Shown: positions 1-12,600 of the stretch, piece by piece
How the letters are laid out: each line of letters opens with the position of its first letter
Position numbering within the stretch: the stretch's first letter is position 1
DNA from: Agriotes lineatus
Taxonomy: Eukaryota; Arthropoda; Insecta; Coleoptera; Elateridae
Length of the DNA: 64,000 nucleotides
Assembly: GCA_940337035.1 (NCBI GenBank)
Contig: OW679195.1
Coordinates: 171,216,015-171,280,014, forward strand
Direction: 5' to 3'
Notes under the pieces: model-generated
Seen by the model: only the letters and a program-made list of their open reading frames with translations
Databases searched by the model: none
Told to the model about the DNA's origin: nothing
Made by a program: the position numbers and the translations under genes

Positions 1-3000
1 GTTGTAATTCTCTACAACTGTAAACTTTTACTTTCCGAAATATTGGCTCGGGTAAAGAATTTTCTTTCGACTTTCTGCCCTCAAGAACGAATTCCAATTA
101 CTTACTATAATTTTTCTAATTTTCTTCGTATTTTTTTATTTAATTAACGGGAAAGCTTGAAAATCTTAGAAAGTGCATGTAAATCTTGTACTCTTCATTG
201 ATTAATATTGTTGGAATGCCGTGTCTTAACATTTGAATTCACAAATAATTTACAATATATATCTAAACTTTGATTATTAATAAACAAAACAAACGGTGAA
301 GCTTATGGACTAACATAATTGTTCCAGGAACACTAGGGTGAGCCCGTGCTTAGCAGGAAACTTATCACAGTTACTGAAGGAGGATCCTGTCCTAGCGCGC
401 TATAAACATATAGTGGTTGTACTGTATTAAAATAGAACGAATTCGGCCATGTTTAATAAGATTTTTGACATAAAATTCGCTTAACTGGTGTTTAATACGG
501 ATGTAAACTAAATTTTATGTAACTTTAAAAATAGCTTTAACCTTTAAACGGTTCTTATATCTATCTCTTTTGTGAAAGTGTCCCTTATCTCGGAAAATAA
601 CGTGATAATAGTGTAGCTCCGGTTATCATTCATTTGACTGTGTATTGAAGTAAATACATGTTTACAGTGTTTAGTGCAAACATGATATTTACTTAATGTA
701 GAGTAGTAGAGTTTGGATTGAGAAATACATACGATTTCTTAAATTGTTCGAGTTGTGTACTACAAGGACGAGCACTGGGGAATGTAAGTTTTTAAATTTT
801 GTTTTATCATTTTATTTTCGTGGATGATATTTAGCTTCTGTCTCGGCGATAAGCACTGATGATTCATGAGCGGTAATTTGAAATGCAGAATTATATCAGC
901 CACAGGAAAAATATTAGCAAACTCATTACAGCAACAAGAAAGTATGCATCTTTCCTTTGTAATTATCATAATTTTACCTGATAGGATTATACAGTAAGGT
1001 TTGAACAATATATTAGCACAAACATAGCTATGTCCCAATATTTAGCTTCACTGAGGTTCTATTAGGATTTCTTACAGTTTAATCCTCGCAAAATTTACAC
1101 ATCATCTCACTGCCTGAGTTGATACTGGAATTGCAAAACTTTTGCAAGAGTAAAATTTTTAATCAATTCGGCCACACGCCAGAGCACATTTTCCAGTGAA
1201 TTTTTAAACGAAATAAAGCTGTTTTAAAGTAATAAGATTCTTTGACGTTAGTCACAATTAGAATTTCGCTGGTACATCAAATGTAAAAGACAAAGGGAGT
1301 TTTTCGCTTTACGGACGTGCCTGAAATCATATTAAAGCATTGTCATGTAATAGCGACTCTAAGACAGGAGAATAACATAAATAAATGTAATTATGTAAAT
1401 ACAATAAATGTAGCGCAGAGTATCAAAGCTTTTCTCAAACACGTTTATTCTTTTATACTTAAGCTTGAATCAAGAATAACATTAATAAATATTCGTTAGT
1501 AAAAGTCAGTAAAAGTAGATTGTTTGAACGTAGTGATAGAATTCTTGGGTTATTCAAAAGAACGCTTTTGGAAATCAGAAACTACATTTGAAATGGTGCA
1601 ACTGTTTAAAGCATTATATAGCACAAATCAAAATGTACTTCCCTTGTGAATGTATTATAAGAGCAAAATATTTAAAAAGTCAAAAATCTGTAAAGGACTG
1701 TACACGGAACTTCCTTTGCAGGTGCGGTCCGCAGCGATCGCTGCACATTTCATCCCCTTTTAAGATGTTCACTCAGTATCTGTTGGGTCCCAGATATGTC
1801 TATTTTCGTCAAGAGTAAAACTGCGAGCTATTTGCAAATTATTATTATTGTATATTACCGAGTTAAAACAAAAATAGATAACATGTGCTGACACTGTATA
1901 TATTTGATCTAAAGTACATTCGGTTTCGAACCATATACGTAGACATGTAATCCATATGCAAAATAACATCTTCCTCCTACAAATAGTTTTTGAGCTGTAG
2001 CACCAACAGACAGACAGATAAATAGAATTGTGCAACATGTATTCCTCAATCTAGAGGTCTTGAAACATGAAGATATGAAGAAAGCTCGAAAGGTAATTTT
2101 TTCACAACTTCGTCTTTAGACGAGGAAAGTAACACTAATATTTCGTAAAAAGAGCCGTTTTTTCGAAACGCTTAATCGAGTTGTCATACAATTTTAAACC
2201 TTAAAACAGAAATAGGATCAATAGGTAAAATAAATTCTCCTTTTTCAAAGTTACTAAAAAGATCAACATAAGATTATCGATTGTTTAATAAACTCTCATA
2301 CGTATCGCTATTTTGTAACGTGAATTCGAGCTGGCAAGATTAGTAAAATATGTCCCGGCTTCTGCAATTCATAGACGGGCGTACGACCCTGGCTACTCGG
2401 TTCTTGATAACTACTAAACATATGGGCACTAGTTACCGTACAGCCATAACGCCAGATTCAAGTAAAACTACCACACTTTAAGGAAACGGATTTAAAAAAT
2501 TCAATGCCAGCAAAGGTAATATGTAAATAACACCAAATTAATTTATATGCAAAACGAACTTCGAAGTGAATTAAAACTTTAGCTTCGAATTATTGTGATA
2601 TGGATAATGATACCAGGTTCGTTAGATTCTTAATGAACTCAGAATTCAAATCATTATTAATATATTATTACAAAGAAAATCAATGAAGAAACAGTATACG
2701 GGAACTATGCAAGTAAAATGAAAGAATTTGACTAAATAGTAGCGCTCGGTATTAATTCGGGCGAAGTTTATAAAACCCTAATTGAAGTGAACATCAGCCG
2801 GTGCTCAAAAATTTATGTTATGACGTATAGCATCCCAGTCCTTGAAGATGTCTCCCTGAAACATTTATAAATAAGATGATGTTTATAGCATCAAAAAACA
2901 AGTTCTTCGAACAGTCGTCGGGTAGACGCATATACCAATGATTTTCTTATTATCCTTAAAAATTTTACAAGACAGCACAAATTCATACGCAATGATGAGA

Positions 3001-3625
3001 AGAATTTCTGAACGTTGAGTAGAAACGAATATTGAAGAAATTATGTTAAGACCTTTTACACAAGATGCTGGAAAAATTGCAGATTAACCCTGTTACAATA
3101 TTAAGCAGCACTTCGTGAGTAGGAAACTAACTACCTGAACTGGCAACATTATTTAATTGCATTGTTTCCATGGATACAACATTTAATTGCAATAACTCAT
3201 TATAGGCATTACTGTCTAATAATAATACCTTCAAACATTTTTTTTTAATTTTGAATTTTAGCAATGCTTAATTTTCTGGTGGTTAATAGGCAAAATTATT
3301 TATAACTATTTATACTCGTATAAGTACCTCTAAGTGTGCAATAGTTTTCTATAATAATACTGAACGCTAAAGAAATTAAAAATCAAAGTTTGGACTCGTA
3401 CTCCTTAATTCCCTTAATAACGTAACTTGCATGTGCTGTGCACGGTCGGGTTGGCACAATATTAATTTGTCATAATTTTAACGAAATATTTACTATTAAA
3501 TGGGCAAACTGTGCAATGTAAAATTTCTAGTTTCCATTATTTCAGTGTTTCTGAAGTTCGTTTTCGGAATGTGTTATTTACATTGAATTATTTCGCTGAC
3601 GCTAGAAGACGAAGATTGGCTCACC
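1..3625. other. AT-rich stretch with no recognisable gene
   Basis: Only short open frames (under about 100 codons) occur on either strand, and none shows a recognisable domain, splice-site-supported exon or compositional shift. I see no RNA gene and no clear repeat boundary. It is probably intergenic or intronic host DNA. Small exons could be missed by eye. Confidence 0.5.
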
Positions 3626-3776
3626 TTGTATTTGGTGTTTTTCAATTGCAATTTTTACTTTCCCATACCCATAGGTATAGGGAAGTATTGGAATCATGAA
3701 AATTTTGGAAATCGAGATTTTCACAGAAATATCCGTTTTGGGACTCTAGGAACCCAAAAAAGTGGTTTTTAAAAAA

Positions 3777-3829
3777 TGTCTGTCTGTGTGTGGGTGTGTG
3801 TGTGGGTGTGTGTGTGTGTGGGTGGGTGA
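3777..3829 (+). repeat. GTCT/GTGTGGG microsatellite inside family B
   Basis: About 50 bases of GTCTGTCT grading into GTGTGTGGGTGTG repeats. It occupies the same place as the GTCT tract in the family A copies. Confidence 0.85.
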
Positions 3830-4904
3830 CGCTCCTACAGCCGAAAGTATTGCTCCGATTTTTATGCGCTTTGGAATGCGGGGGTGTATCGAAAATTCAT
3901 CGACAAAATAAGCTTTTCAAAAAAATCTGAAACCGGAAGCGGAAGTTACGCATGTTTTTTTGGTATCACTGTTTTCGTGATTAAAATTTTGAAAATTTTA
4001 TCGCGGATAACGATAGAGGGTCATAAGACAAATCTGTTAGTTTTTTTCCGAACTCGTTAGGTTTAAAATGAAGGGCGCTAGGATTTTTTGAAAATTTTGA
4101 GTTTAACGCCCTATTACTCAAAAACGGATGAATCGATTCAATTGATTTTTGTTTTCTGAATAGTATATGAAGGCTAACATGAGGTGATATAAAAAGTGTT
4201 TTGAAAAATATTAAGGGGCCTAAATTACAAATTTTCAAAATTTTGGAAATTTTCTAAAAATCATTTCTCAAAAACTGCCCACAGGAATTTGTTTAAACTT
4301 CATACACTGATAGACCCCGAAAAGGGCTATCGATCTGTTTTTTAAAGAATCTCATGAATTATCTGTGGCGCCCTCTACGAAGCTTTGAAGTTTGAAAATT
4401 TAAACCCCTTTAATTAATAAACAAAACAAGATAGGTAGCTGGGGTTTTCACTGGATTGTTCAGTGCATAATGGAGCATATGAATATGCAAAAAAATATTA
4501 CACTCGTGGATATATGTAAGCGCACCGGCCCCCTCCCCCCTCTATTTTTGAAAAATAATTTTTTTATTCTAACGGTTGTTATATTTTTGCGTCAAAGAAT
4601 CTTTTTCCGCGAAAATAAAAAAATCGATTTTGTATGCCCTAGAAAATATAATTTCCAGGTACTTAGAAAATTTCACCTCGGTGCTACAGCCGTTTTGAAT
4701 AAAATAACACATAAATAGCACAGTGGCGGCTTGTCCACTTGGCGCCATCTACAGAAGCTCGGTGGTCACGTTTTGAACTACACATCTTATAACATAAAAT
4801 CGTAGCTTTCTTTGTTTGCGTGTAACTATGTTTGTTCGCTATCTCCTCCGAAGATACTGGACCGATTAAGTTGTACGATGGCTTAAAAGTTTGCTAATTT
4901 TCAG

Positions 4905-4964
4905 ACTTATTTAATTAACTTCTCTAGGCAGCAGTATAATTTAATTAACTTCTCTAGGCAGCAG
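4905..4964 (+). repeat. 30-bp tandem duplication
   Basis: Two adjacent copies of a 30-bp unit ending TTCTCTAGGCAGCAG, nearly identical, at the 3' side of the family B repeat. Likely replication slippage. Confidence 0.85.
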
Positions 4965-5024
4965 AGCGGAGCGCCTATAGCTGTCTAGTATTAGCTCGGG
5001 TGCGCGCATTATTCAAACAGGAGA

Positions 5025-5100
5025 GTGTGGTTGTGCGGTAAGCGTGCTGGCCTATCACGCGGGAGCCCCGAGTTCGATCCCGTCGATGCATCTTTTTTTT
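5025..5100 (+). repeat. tRNA-like SINE head
   Basis: A Pol III A-box-like TGTGCGGTAAGCG is followed about 35 bases later by a B box GAGTTCGATCC. The outer ends do not pair as an acceptor stem, so this is not a functional tRNA. An oligo-T run follows. Best read as a tRNA-derived SINE head or decayed tRNA pseudogene. Confidence 0.55.
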
Positions 5101-7656
5101 TAATTTATATTAATGAATCTCTCTTAATTTTGCGAACCGAAACGTAGTTCGGGTGACTCACTAGTTCTTTTATATTTACCCGCAATTTACGTGAAAGTGT
5201 AAACGCTTATCACGGTGAAGACGTGAGTCATGGAGTTGAAATTTTGATATGTTGTAAAGACTGTTGAATAAAGACGATATGAACAGTTTCCAGTATGGGA
5301 AAGTCCAGGGAGGTAGTCACGTCCACTTTTTTAGTACAATAACTGTTTTATTTATTAAATAATTCTTACATAGGACTTATTTTGTACGGTTTGTTTAAAA
5401 ACCTGTACTATTCAAACATTGTGTGCGGGATTTCATGTATTTTCTATACATGTGAAATAATAATTATTTTAGATAAAAATCGATATAAATATAGTTTTAA
5501 TAAAAAAATATCACGATTACTGTTTGCCACCTCAATTTCGATATAAAAGCCATAGGGATGATTTATAGTCTATAGCGTTGTCAAGTGTTAGTAACATCTT
5601 TCTCGAAGATATACCGTAAGTTATATGATAGACAAAATTGCTATAGGATAGGATATATACAGTGTGTCCCACGTTTTCATTTAACATCTCCATATGTTCC
5701 ATAGCTTTAAGCATAATGATTTAATTGTTTGCCCGCCTGTGCAAACCCTCAACGGGACTTTAGTTACCTGTTTGGATATCTAAAGCTCTACATACTATGA
5801 TTTAAAATTTAAATAATAATTATAATTTGCTTTTCAGTCGTTCTCCAGCAATCTCAAACCCCATTGTTTATTCTATAGTACTTCTACCTTTATTTAATGC
5901 ACTTCGCCACATCTTTAAAAAGTATTTCAAAATTCAAAGTACCGTGGTCACAGCACATGCCTGAATTGGTCATGATTTTAAAAAATGTAGTAATCATGCA
6001 GTTTGACATTAAACATAAATTATGTTAAGTTTTGTGAAAGTACACATTTAATCCGTAATGCGCATTTTGTTCCATGCTAGTAACCGTCAACACGCCCCTA
6101 ACACACCCCAAAAGAAATCGTTTAACTGGGTCAGTGAAACGTATTACCCTGTTGTAGTTAATGTACTAAGAAGAACCTTCCCAGTATTTTTTTGTTTTTT
6201 AGATTTTTAGTTTATTCCTAATTATATTGCCAATTTGACTATGGTAAAAACAAATTGCATGTCGCAGTTTCTTCGCGCTAGAAACAAACGTCCGTTGGTT
6301 GTAAATCCAACTGTGCCAAATATCATGTTTTACCTTATTAAACGTGCTAGAAATACGTGAACCTTGCTCGATTGCCAGTTCAGCCCTTAAGTCAGGAGAT
6401 ATTTCCTAATGAATATTTTATCTACAAAATTAATCGGAGTGAAAATATTGTTTAGGTAGAATAAAATCTAAAACATGTAATTGAGTATCGTGGTTGATTA
6501 TGTTGTAATTATTGTTTGGAAAACTGAAGACGCCACTGTCAGTTTTGTTTTGATTCCTAATACCAAATATATGAAGGTGCCTAAATATACACTCAAGGTA
6601 TTTTTTGAGAAAAACAAGGCGTGTTTATATGTGCGGCGACGATAAAAAGAATACCTTTTTCATTTCTGAGATGCTTTCATGCCTGCTAATTCGTTTCTGA
6701 GAAGATTTTTACTAGGCACAGACCCCAGGAGTAAATAAAATACGCGATTATTATATATTTTCGAAACATCGTGTGCTACGGTGAATATCAATAGCATTGT
6801 TAAAATGCTTTGCAGTTGTTTTCGACTATAAAACGACACTAATTACGTTAGATATTGGAATAAATCAATGCAAACGAAGGCTGTTTTGTTTTAATACCGT
6901 ACTGGCATCTGTTATGGAAAACTTGTTGAATTATAAATTTATGAAATAATGATGGTGCATGCTATAATCCTGCCAGGATAATAAACATCGATAATGATAA
7001 CGGTGGTTCTAAATAAATATTAAATTGTTTAAATAAAATAATTCATAGCAGCTAATGTACATACACATATGATAGATAGCTAGATGAAGAACGATTTCCT
7101 TAGTGGCGAAATTAGAAATTAACCCCCCCCCCCCCTCCTGGAAGATTCTTTAACGGGACTTTTTTTAGATGTCAGAATTGAACATTTTATATCATTTGTG
7201 GCCACGATGTTGATGATGATATTATTTACATTATTCTTGAACCACATATAAACATACTCTTAAAAATTGCAACACAAATAGTTATTAACGATACAGATGT
7301 CTTCGTAAACGTTTTTCAGATTTATCTAAGCAGTACCCAGCCTTTAGATGCGGAGGATGACTATTTTAATTTGAAAAATATGTTGGACGGCGACGAAGTG
7401 GGTCAAAATTATTTCTTTTTTCGTCCGGTACTACGAGTACTAGACGGGAAAACATTTCTTAGGAAGAAATAATGGCAAATAGTTATTATCTTTGGGAACT
7501 ACCTAGATGTTCCTGTCGATCTATACTCGTACATATAACTCTTCGACCCATAGATAGGAAACCGCTGCTGTGAATCATATTTTCTCAGTAATAAAGTATT
7601 AATATTTCTTGCTCAAAGAGACGAAACTATATGGACCATTAAAATATACAATACAT
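5101..7656. other. AT-rich stretch with no recognisable gene
   Basis: No convincing open frame, RNA gene or bounded repeat. A 13-base C run lies at 7123-7135. Otherwise unique-looking AT-rich sequence. Confidence 0.45.
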
Positions 7657-7686
7657 ACAGTGGTGGACAAAAATATGGAAACACCT
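7657..7686 (+). repeat. Left terminal inverted repeat, Tc1/mariner type
   Basis: ACAGTGGTGGACAAAAATAT followed by GGAAACAC, preceded by TA. Its near-exact reverse complement lies at 12129-12158. This sequence type is characteristic of Tc1-like transposon ends. No transposase survives between the two copies. Confidence 0.65.
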
Positions 7687-7783
7687 ATATACGTATCTCC
7701 TATACTCTTGAAGATATTTTTATGAAATTTAGTATATAATTATATAGTATTATCAAAAATTATTTTCATCTAGTATGGCTATG

Positions 7784-7891
7784 GAATAGTTCCTAATTTA
7801 TGATATGCAACTATAACTCACTTAAAAATCAAATGCCAAGTTTGACATTTAAGCATAAACATAGTTGCATTCATAAATTAGGAGCTATTTT
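7784..7891. repeat. Imperfect hairpin of about 108 bp
   Basis: Arms 7784-7814 and 7861-7891 are inverted copies (CCTAATTTATGA...TCATAAATTAGG) around a loop of about 46 bases. It sits just inside the left mariner-type terminal repeat and may be a subterminal structure of that element. Confidence 0.65.
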
Positions 7892-8152
7892 AATGCAATG
7901 TAGTTAATAACTTATTTTTTAATATCTTGGTAGAAAAGTTCAATAAATGTATGAAACTATATTTTTGAATTCCCAATTAAATTCTCTATCCGAGTACTGT
8001 AAAATATACAGGGTGTTCGATTTAAAAATTGTAAGTTGTGTGCAACTTTCGGTTAAACCGGAAGTCATGTTGCAATACGGATACTTGCATTTTAATTATA
8101 ATAACGAGTACTATATACGAGATGTACAAAATTTCATAAGATTCTCTTTAAT

Positions 8153-8835
8153 ATTATAACTAGAGTCCGCCAAAGTATTCCCGTATTTTTTCAAAATATA
8201 GCATAGCAAAATGGCATTTATTTTTTCAAAATATGGCATATAAAATGGCACTTATTTCAAAATAAAGCATAAAAAATGGTAAGTATTATTTCAAAAAGTT
8301 GAAATTTTAGAAAAAATGTCACCAGTAATATTAAAAATCCCACAACACAAATACAAAAGACAAAGTAATGTGATAAAAACGACGGGCACAAGGCAAATAA
8401 GTGGAACGTAGGTATCCAAGGTGCATTGAAGGGAAGGGGGAGAGCGCGCGGGGTTGTTGTTGACGAGTGGACGTAACGGGATACTTACCTGAGCGTTGAG
8501 GCGCGCGACGAGCGGTCACCCCCGCCACGGGTCATCGACCTTAGTGCCTGGCACTTACCAAAACTTCTGCATGTCTATTTTGAAATTTGTAAGCCCTTTT
8601 GTTGTGAATTAGCCACATAATATTGATTTTGATCGAAATATAGCATTAAAATATGGCATTTATTCAAAATGTAGCATTTATCACGAAAAAGGGCATTTTA
8701 TAGCATTTATGGCACCAACAAATGTGATTCATTCCACCCCTTACTACGTGAAACGCCTAAATACGAAATCTGGCCCTAAAGGGGCCTACAGTAAGAAACA
8801 TGGCAAAATGGCATTTGACGGACTCTCATTATAAC
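8153..8835. mobile_element. Non-autonomous hAT-like element with 8-bp target duplication
   Basis: The element proper is 8161-8827. It is flanked on both sides by the identical 8-mer ATTATAAC (8153-8160 and 8828-8835). Ends are inverted: AGAGTCCGCCAAA on the left and the complement of AGAGTCCGTCAAA on the right. An 8-bp duplication with short inverted ends is the hAT signature. There is no transposase. The interior repeats a GGCATTTAT-like motif many times on both flanks and holds a GC-richer core (8390-8530). It must have been mobilised in trans. Confidence 0.85.
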
Positions 8836-8940
8836 AGATCTAAGTTCTTCTAAGGAAACTTCCGTGGCATGTAACTATGACGTCAAAATCCGTACCAACA
8901 TAATAATAGAAAACAAAATTTTTGCGTACTGCGAAAAACA

Positions 8941-9184
8941 TATACCGTGTGTCCACAGGAGGACGCACCATAGGGATAACCAAATAGAATAGAAAGATCG
9001 GCTAATGTTGTGATCGCCGGCACGCTAAAACGTTGTTTTCTGGCTTCTGACTGGCCACTGTATGAAACAATATTGTTATAAATGGTACAAGAAAAGGGAC
9101 GGTGGTCATAGCACTGGTTGATGTTTATATTCTATTAGCATTATCTTATCTCTATGGTGCGTACTCCTGTGGACACACGGTATA
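8941..9184. mobile_element. MITE, 240 bp, TA target duplication
   Basis: Positions 8943 to 9182 begin TACCGTGTGTCCACAGGAG and end with its inverted copy, with one mismatch in about 30 bases. TA dinucleotides flank both ends. Too short to code. Terminal repeats plus TA duplication indicate a Tc1/mariner-type MITE. Confidence 0.85.
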
Positions 9185-9641
9185 ATTAATAACTAATGAT
9201 GTTGGCAGCTCTGAGCGCATATAAGGAAACATTGTGAATGGATTATAAACGTCATTTTTTATTTAAATATTTTAAATGTAAGCGTCAAAAGTGACAACTA
9301 AAGATATTTTTGATAGATGCTGCTGAAGCATTTGGAAAGTCGTGCAAAGGAACGTTTTGCTTCATTAATAAAATATTTATAACAGGAACATGATAATGTA
9401 GCCCTTTTATGCCTTTGAATGCCGCCAGGAAGGTAATTTCTAGTCTTTTTAATTAGCTAATGTAAATTTATAACATTTTTCTACAGCCGTGATTTTAAAC
9501 TGTTTCCAAGGGTCATATGCGGCGTGCTTTATGTTGTCTATAAAACACGCCATTCCATTTAAAGCACGGAGTACTTTAAGAGTTTATAAAACCTTATTTG
9601 TGAAGATTAAAAGTACAGTTATTATATCGGACCGATTTGTA

Positions 9642-10048
9642 TGCGGAGCCCCGAGTGCCCGATTGGAGAGGGGCGCAGCCCGATGGTCCCTTTGGAGAGG
9701 GGCGGAGCCCCGATGGCCCCCTTGGAGAGGGGTGGAGCTCCAAGAGCCCCCTTGGAGAGGGACCGAGCCCTGAGGGCCCCCTTGGAGAGGGGCCGAGCCC
9801 CGATGGCCCCCTTGGAAAGGGGCGGAGCCCGATGGTCCCCTTGGAGAGGGGCGGAGCCCTGAGGGCACCCTTGGAGAGGGGTGGAGCTGCAAGAGCCCCC
9901 TTAGAGAGGGACCGAGCCCTGAGGGCCCCCTTGGAGAGGGGCCGAGCCCCAAGGGCCCCCTTGGAGAGGAGCGGAGTCCCGAGGACCCCCTTGGAGAGGG
10001 GTGAAGCTCCGAGAGCCGCTTTGGAGAGGGCCGAGCCCCTAGGGCATT
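9642..10048. repeat. GC-rich minisatellite, period about 36 bp, about 11 copies
   Basis: The unit is roughly GGAGAGGGGCGGAGCC followed by a variable GAGGGCCCCCTT part, repeated with point changes and a few length changes. The period is a multiple of three and lacks stops, so open frames appear on both strands (for example 9637-10056 plus and 9584-9952 minus, encoding ERGRAPRAPL-type repeats). These frames are most simply a by-product of the repeat. The tract is sharply GC-rich inside AT-rich DNA. Confidence 0.9.
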
Positions 10049-10090
10049 TAAGCTAACAAACTCCTCGGCTGTAGAAAAAATATTGAAGCC

Positions 10091-10198
10091 AACTCGTGTT
10101 TTACAGTTTAAAAATCTCGGTCGATCATAAAATTCTCGCTTCGCTCGAATTTTAACATGATCGACCTCGATTTTTAAATCCTCTGTAAAACACTAGTT
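10091..10198. repeat. Long imperfect hairpin with TCGCTTCGCTCG apex
   Basis: Arms of about 41-53 bases (CGTGTTTTACAG...CTGTAAAACACTAG) enclose AATTCTCGCTTCGCTCGAATT, which is itself palindromic. No coding capacity. Similar hairpins occur at 12541, 15433 and 62819. Confidence 0.8.
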
Positions 10199-12128
10199 GC
10201 CTTAATAGCTATTTCCTTTAGCCGGTCGCGGCAGCATTAAAGATCAGTATTTTAACAGTAAACTCTACATCTCAGTCAATTAAATGAAAATTTTTATCCA
10301 AAAACGGCTTCTTTCTAAACCCGTTACTTGCGTTGGTAACTTTACCGAGGCTGCAATTCGAAATACTATTTATGAAATTTAGAAATAAAGTAGGCCTAAA
10401 TGCTTTTAATATAACATATATAAAGTATTAATACATATATTTTGCCATATTTAAATAATCTAGTTTTTAGAGCAACATATAACTTTTATAATTTATGAAA
10501 AACTGTGAGAGAAAGGAATTTTTACGGGCAGCCAAGCGTCTTTGCACGCGGTCTTAAAAAAATATAGGATTTAAATGGTAAAGGAATTGAACGACTTTTC
10601 TTTAAAACGGAGCAGTTTTTTGGAGTCCTATCAGCACATAAAACACGAAGCATTGTATCAATTTGCGTTTTTTGATGAGACGTGGGTATTCTAAAATGGC
10701 ACTATAGGTCGCTCTAGGCAAGACATTGATTTGCGAACTGTTAAAATTCTGCTAACATACCGGCAACACCGCACAGATATGACGTAGACCGAAAGTTTTC
10801 TTTAGAAGAACGATATTGTTATAATACATGAGGCAGTATAATCAAATACAATAAAGAAATATTTAAAACGAATAAATTTGGAAGATTGCTATAATTAAAT
10901 CTTGATGGGTGTTAAATTTTAAACATTATTAATAAATTTAATTGAGACAATGAGAGAGCAGATTTTGATATTAATTGAATACTAATTTAATGGTTACAGA
11001 AAATTTTGATAAAGTTCAAGCCAAGGTTACAATTGACAAATGTAGGTATTTGTTAGAATGATAATAATTAATAGCATGTAATAATAGGATTTTTAAAATA
11101 AATAAGTGTGCAATAAGAATTGTATCTAACATAAATGAAAATTTTGTTTAAGTTAGATATATAAACAACTCATAAAAACAGACATGTATTTTCTGAATTA
11201 AAGCATTTTGTAAATAAAACTAGAAAGTTATGCCTAAATTTGTATTATTTGGGTAAATACAAATTTAAAAAGGGTCTTAAACAAATCTGCGTGGTGAGAT
11301 AAAATGAAAATGTTAATTGGAACTTATGGAGGTACATAATCGGTCACGAGATTATAATAGTACAGTCAATTGGAAATAAACATACAGAAGGTTATATTAA
11401 TTGAATACATTTGGATTGGAGAGTATACAAGATATTATTGGAGATTCTTACAAGTAACTAATTGATTTGGATAAGTTGTAAGTGTTGCTGTAGACATCGG
11501 AATAGCCATAAAAAGGAACAAGGTTAGATTTGGAACTTCATAAGATTGGAACTTACCAGAGGTTGAATGCGTTGACGGTGACGTTTGCAAGGAGGGAGGA
11601 TTGGATTCTGTAAGCAGTGTGGGTGATATTCTGGATTGATGCAGTCAAATGGGTTCACGTGCCATCCTGGGTGCCACTGTTTGAGGAGTGAGCAGTAAGT
11701 TTTGTAGTCTGACGATATTGGGATCCGTTGTTGGTTGGAGTTTGGCAGAAAAAGCAAGAGAAAGTATTAAGGTTTGTGTAAAGAGTTAATGAAAGTTTTT
11801 TAAATAACAATTAGTAGAAGAAGGTGTTCAAATAGACTTGATTTATTATTTACTTAGGAGAATTGATTAATATGTGTGTTAAGATAATATACAATTGTTA
11901 ATACCTGGCTTGATGAGTTTTGAAAATTGGTTTGACAGCAAATGTCATTAACTGTAATATTAAAAATTCAATTAATAGAGATCTTGATTTGGCGAACCAC
12001 CTGAGATAAGAGAACTTGATTTTAAAAAGGAATTATTAAAGGGCTAGTTTAAAGTGGTGCATTACATTTAATAAAATATATGGATAGTCCAACGTGTAGC
12101 TTATATAGCAATTACATAAAAATATATA
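10199..12128. other. AT-rich stretch with no recognisable gene
   Basis: Dense in short A/T motifs, with no supported open frame. It lies between the two mariner-type terminal repeats and may be transposon interior or a later accretion. A somewhat GC-richer patch at 11540-11770 has no recognisable domain. Confidence 0.4.
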
Positions 12129-12158
12129 TGTGTTTCCATACTTTTGCCCACCACTGTG
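12129..12158 (-). repeat. Right terminal inverted repeat, Tc1/mariner type
   Basis: Inverted copy of 7657-7686 (GTGTTTCCATACTTTTGCCC followed by ACCACTGTG). If both ends belong to one element it is about 4.5 kb, unusually long for Tc1-like elements, so nested insertions or two separate copies are likely. Confidence 0.65.
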
Positions 12159-12540
12159 TAATGACTGTAGTTTCTTTATTGTAATTACATTATTGGAAAA
12201 TAGTTAAATATCCCGAAAAGAAGAAGATAATGATGTGCACTCCAATTTTAAGAAAAAATATTTTTATGTTATCCGATATAATACAAATTTTCTGACATTT
12301 TTATTAGTTGTTTCTATAACAAGTTGGGAAAAATTAATGTTTCATACGATTGTGTTGCTTTACAAATATAAGATAAATAGTTCAAATCTCTAATATTGTG
12401 ACGTTTCATTTGATAAATTTATTTGATAACTGTCAAATATGTGGTAGGTACCTTTAGAAATGTGATTGTGTCACTAAAAAGCTGAATTGTCTTACACTGG
12501 CAATGTATTGATAGAATTATTTTTCGCACTAGAGCTAGAA

Positions 12541-12600
12541 ATGATCATTTTCCTCAAGCACTTCCGTGCTTGCCCCAGGAAAATTATTTTAATAATCATC
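12541..12600. repeat. Short hairpin with AAGCACTTCCGTGCTT apex
   Basis: ATTTTCCT and AGGAAAAT arms flank a palindromic apex AAGCACTTCCGTGCTT. Same style as the hairpins at 10091 and 15433. Confidence 0.55.

Larger units (their letters stand above)
3640..4966 (+). repeat. Dispersed repeat, family B (head palindrome, GT-rich tract)
   Basis: The head is a short palindrome (TTCCCATACC...GGTATAGGGAAG) followed by GTATTGGAATC, a GGGACTC...GAACCCAAAAAA block and a (GTCT/GTGTGGG)n tract. The same order of blocks, with different bases, is present in the family A copies elsewhere in this window, so A and B look like diverged members of one superfamily. The body is AT-rich with many short direct repeats and no coding capacity. 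The 3' limit is uncertain. Confidence 0.6.

Noticed and set aside
7947..8159. 70-codon ORF before the hAT element, with ACAGGGTGTTCGATTTA
   Set aside because: Could be a transposon end, but no inverted partner was found nearby and the ORF shows no domain.
9489..10056. Overlapping open frames on both strands across the minisatellite
   Set aside because: They arise because the repeat unit is a multiple of three without stops. No start context, domain or splice support.
11524..11757. TGGCACCCAGGATGGCAC as a retroelement primer binding site (minus strand)
   Set aside because: No LTR pair flanks it and no pol remnants are nearby.
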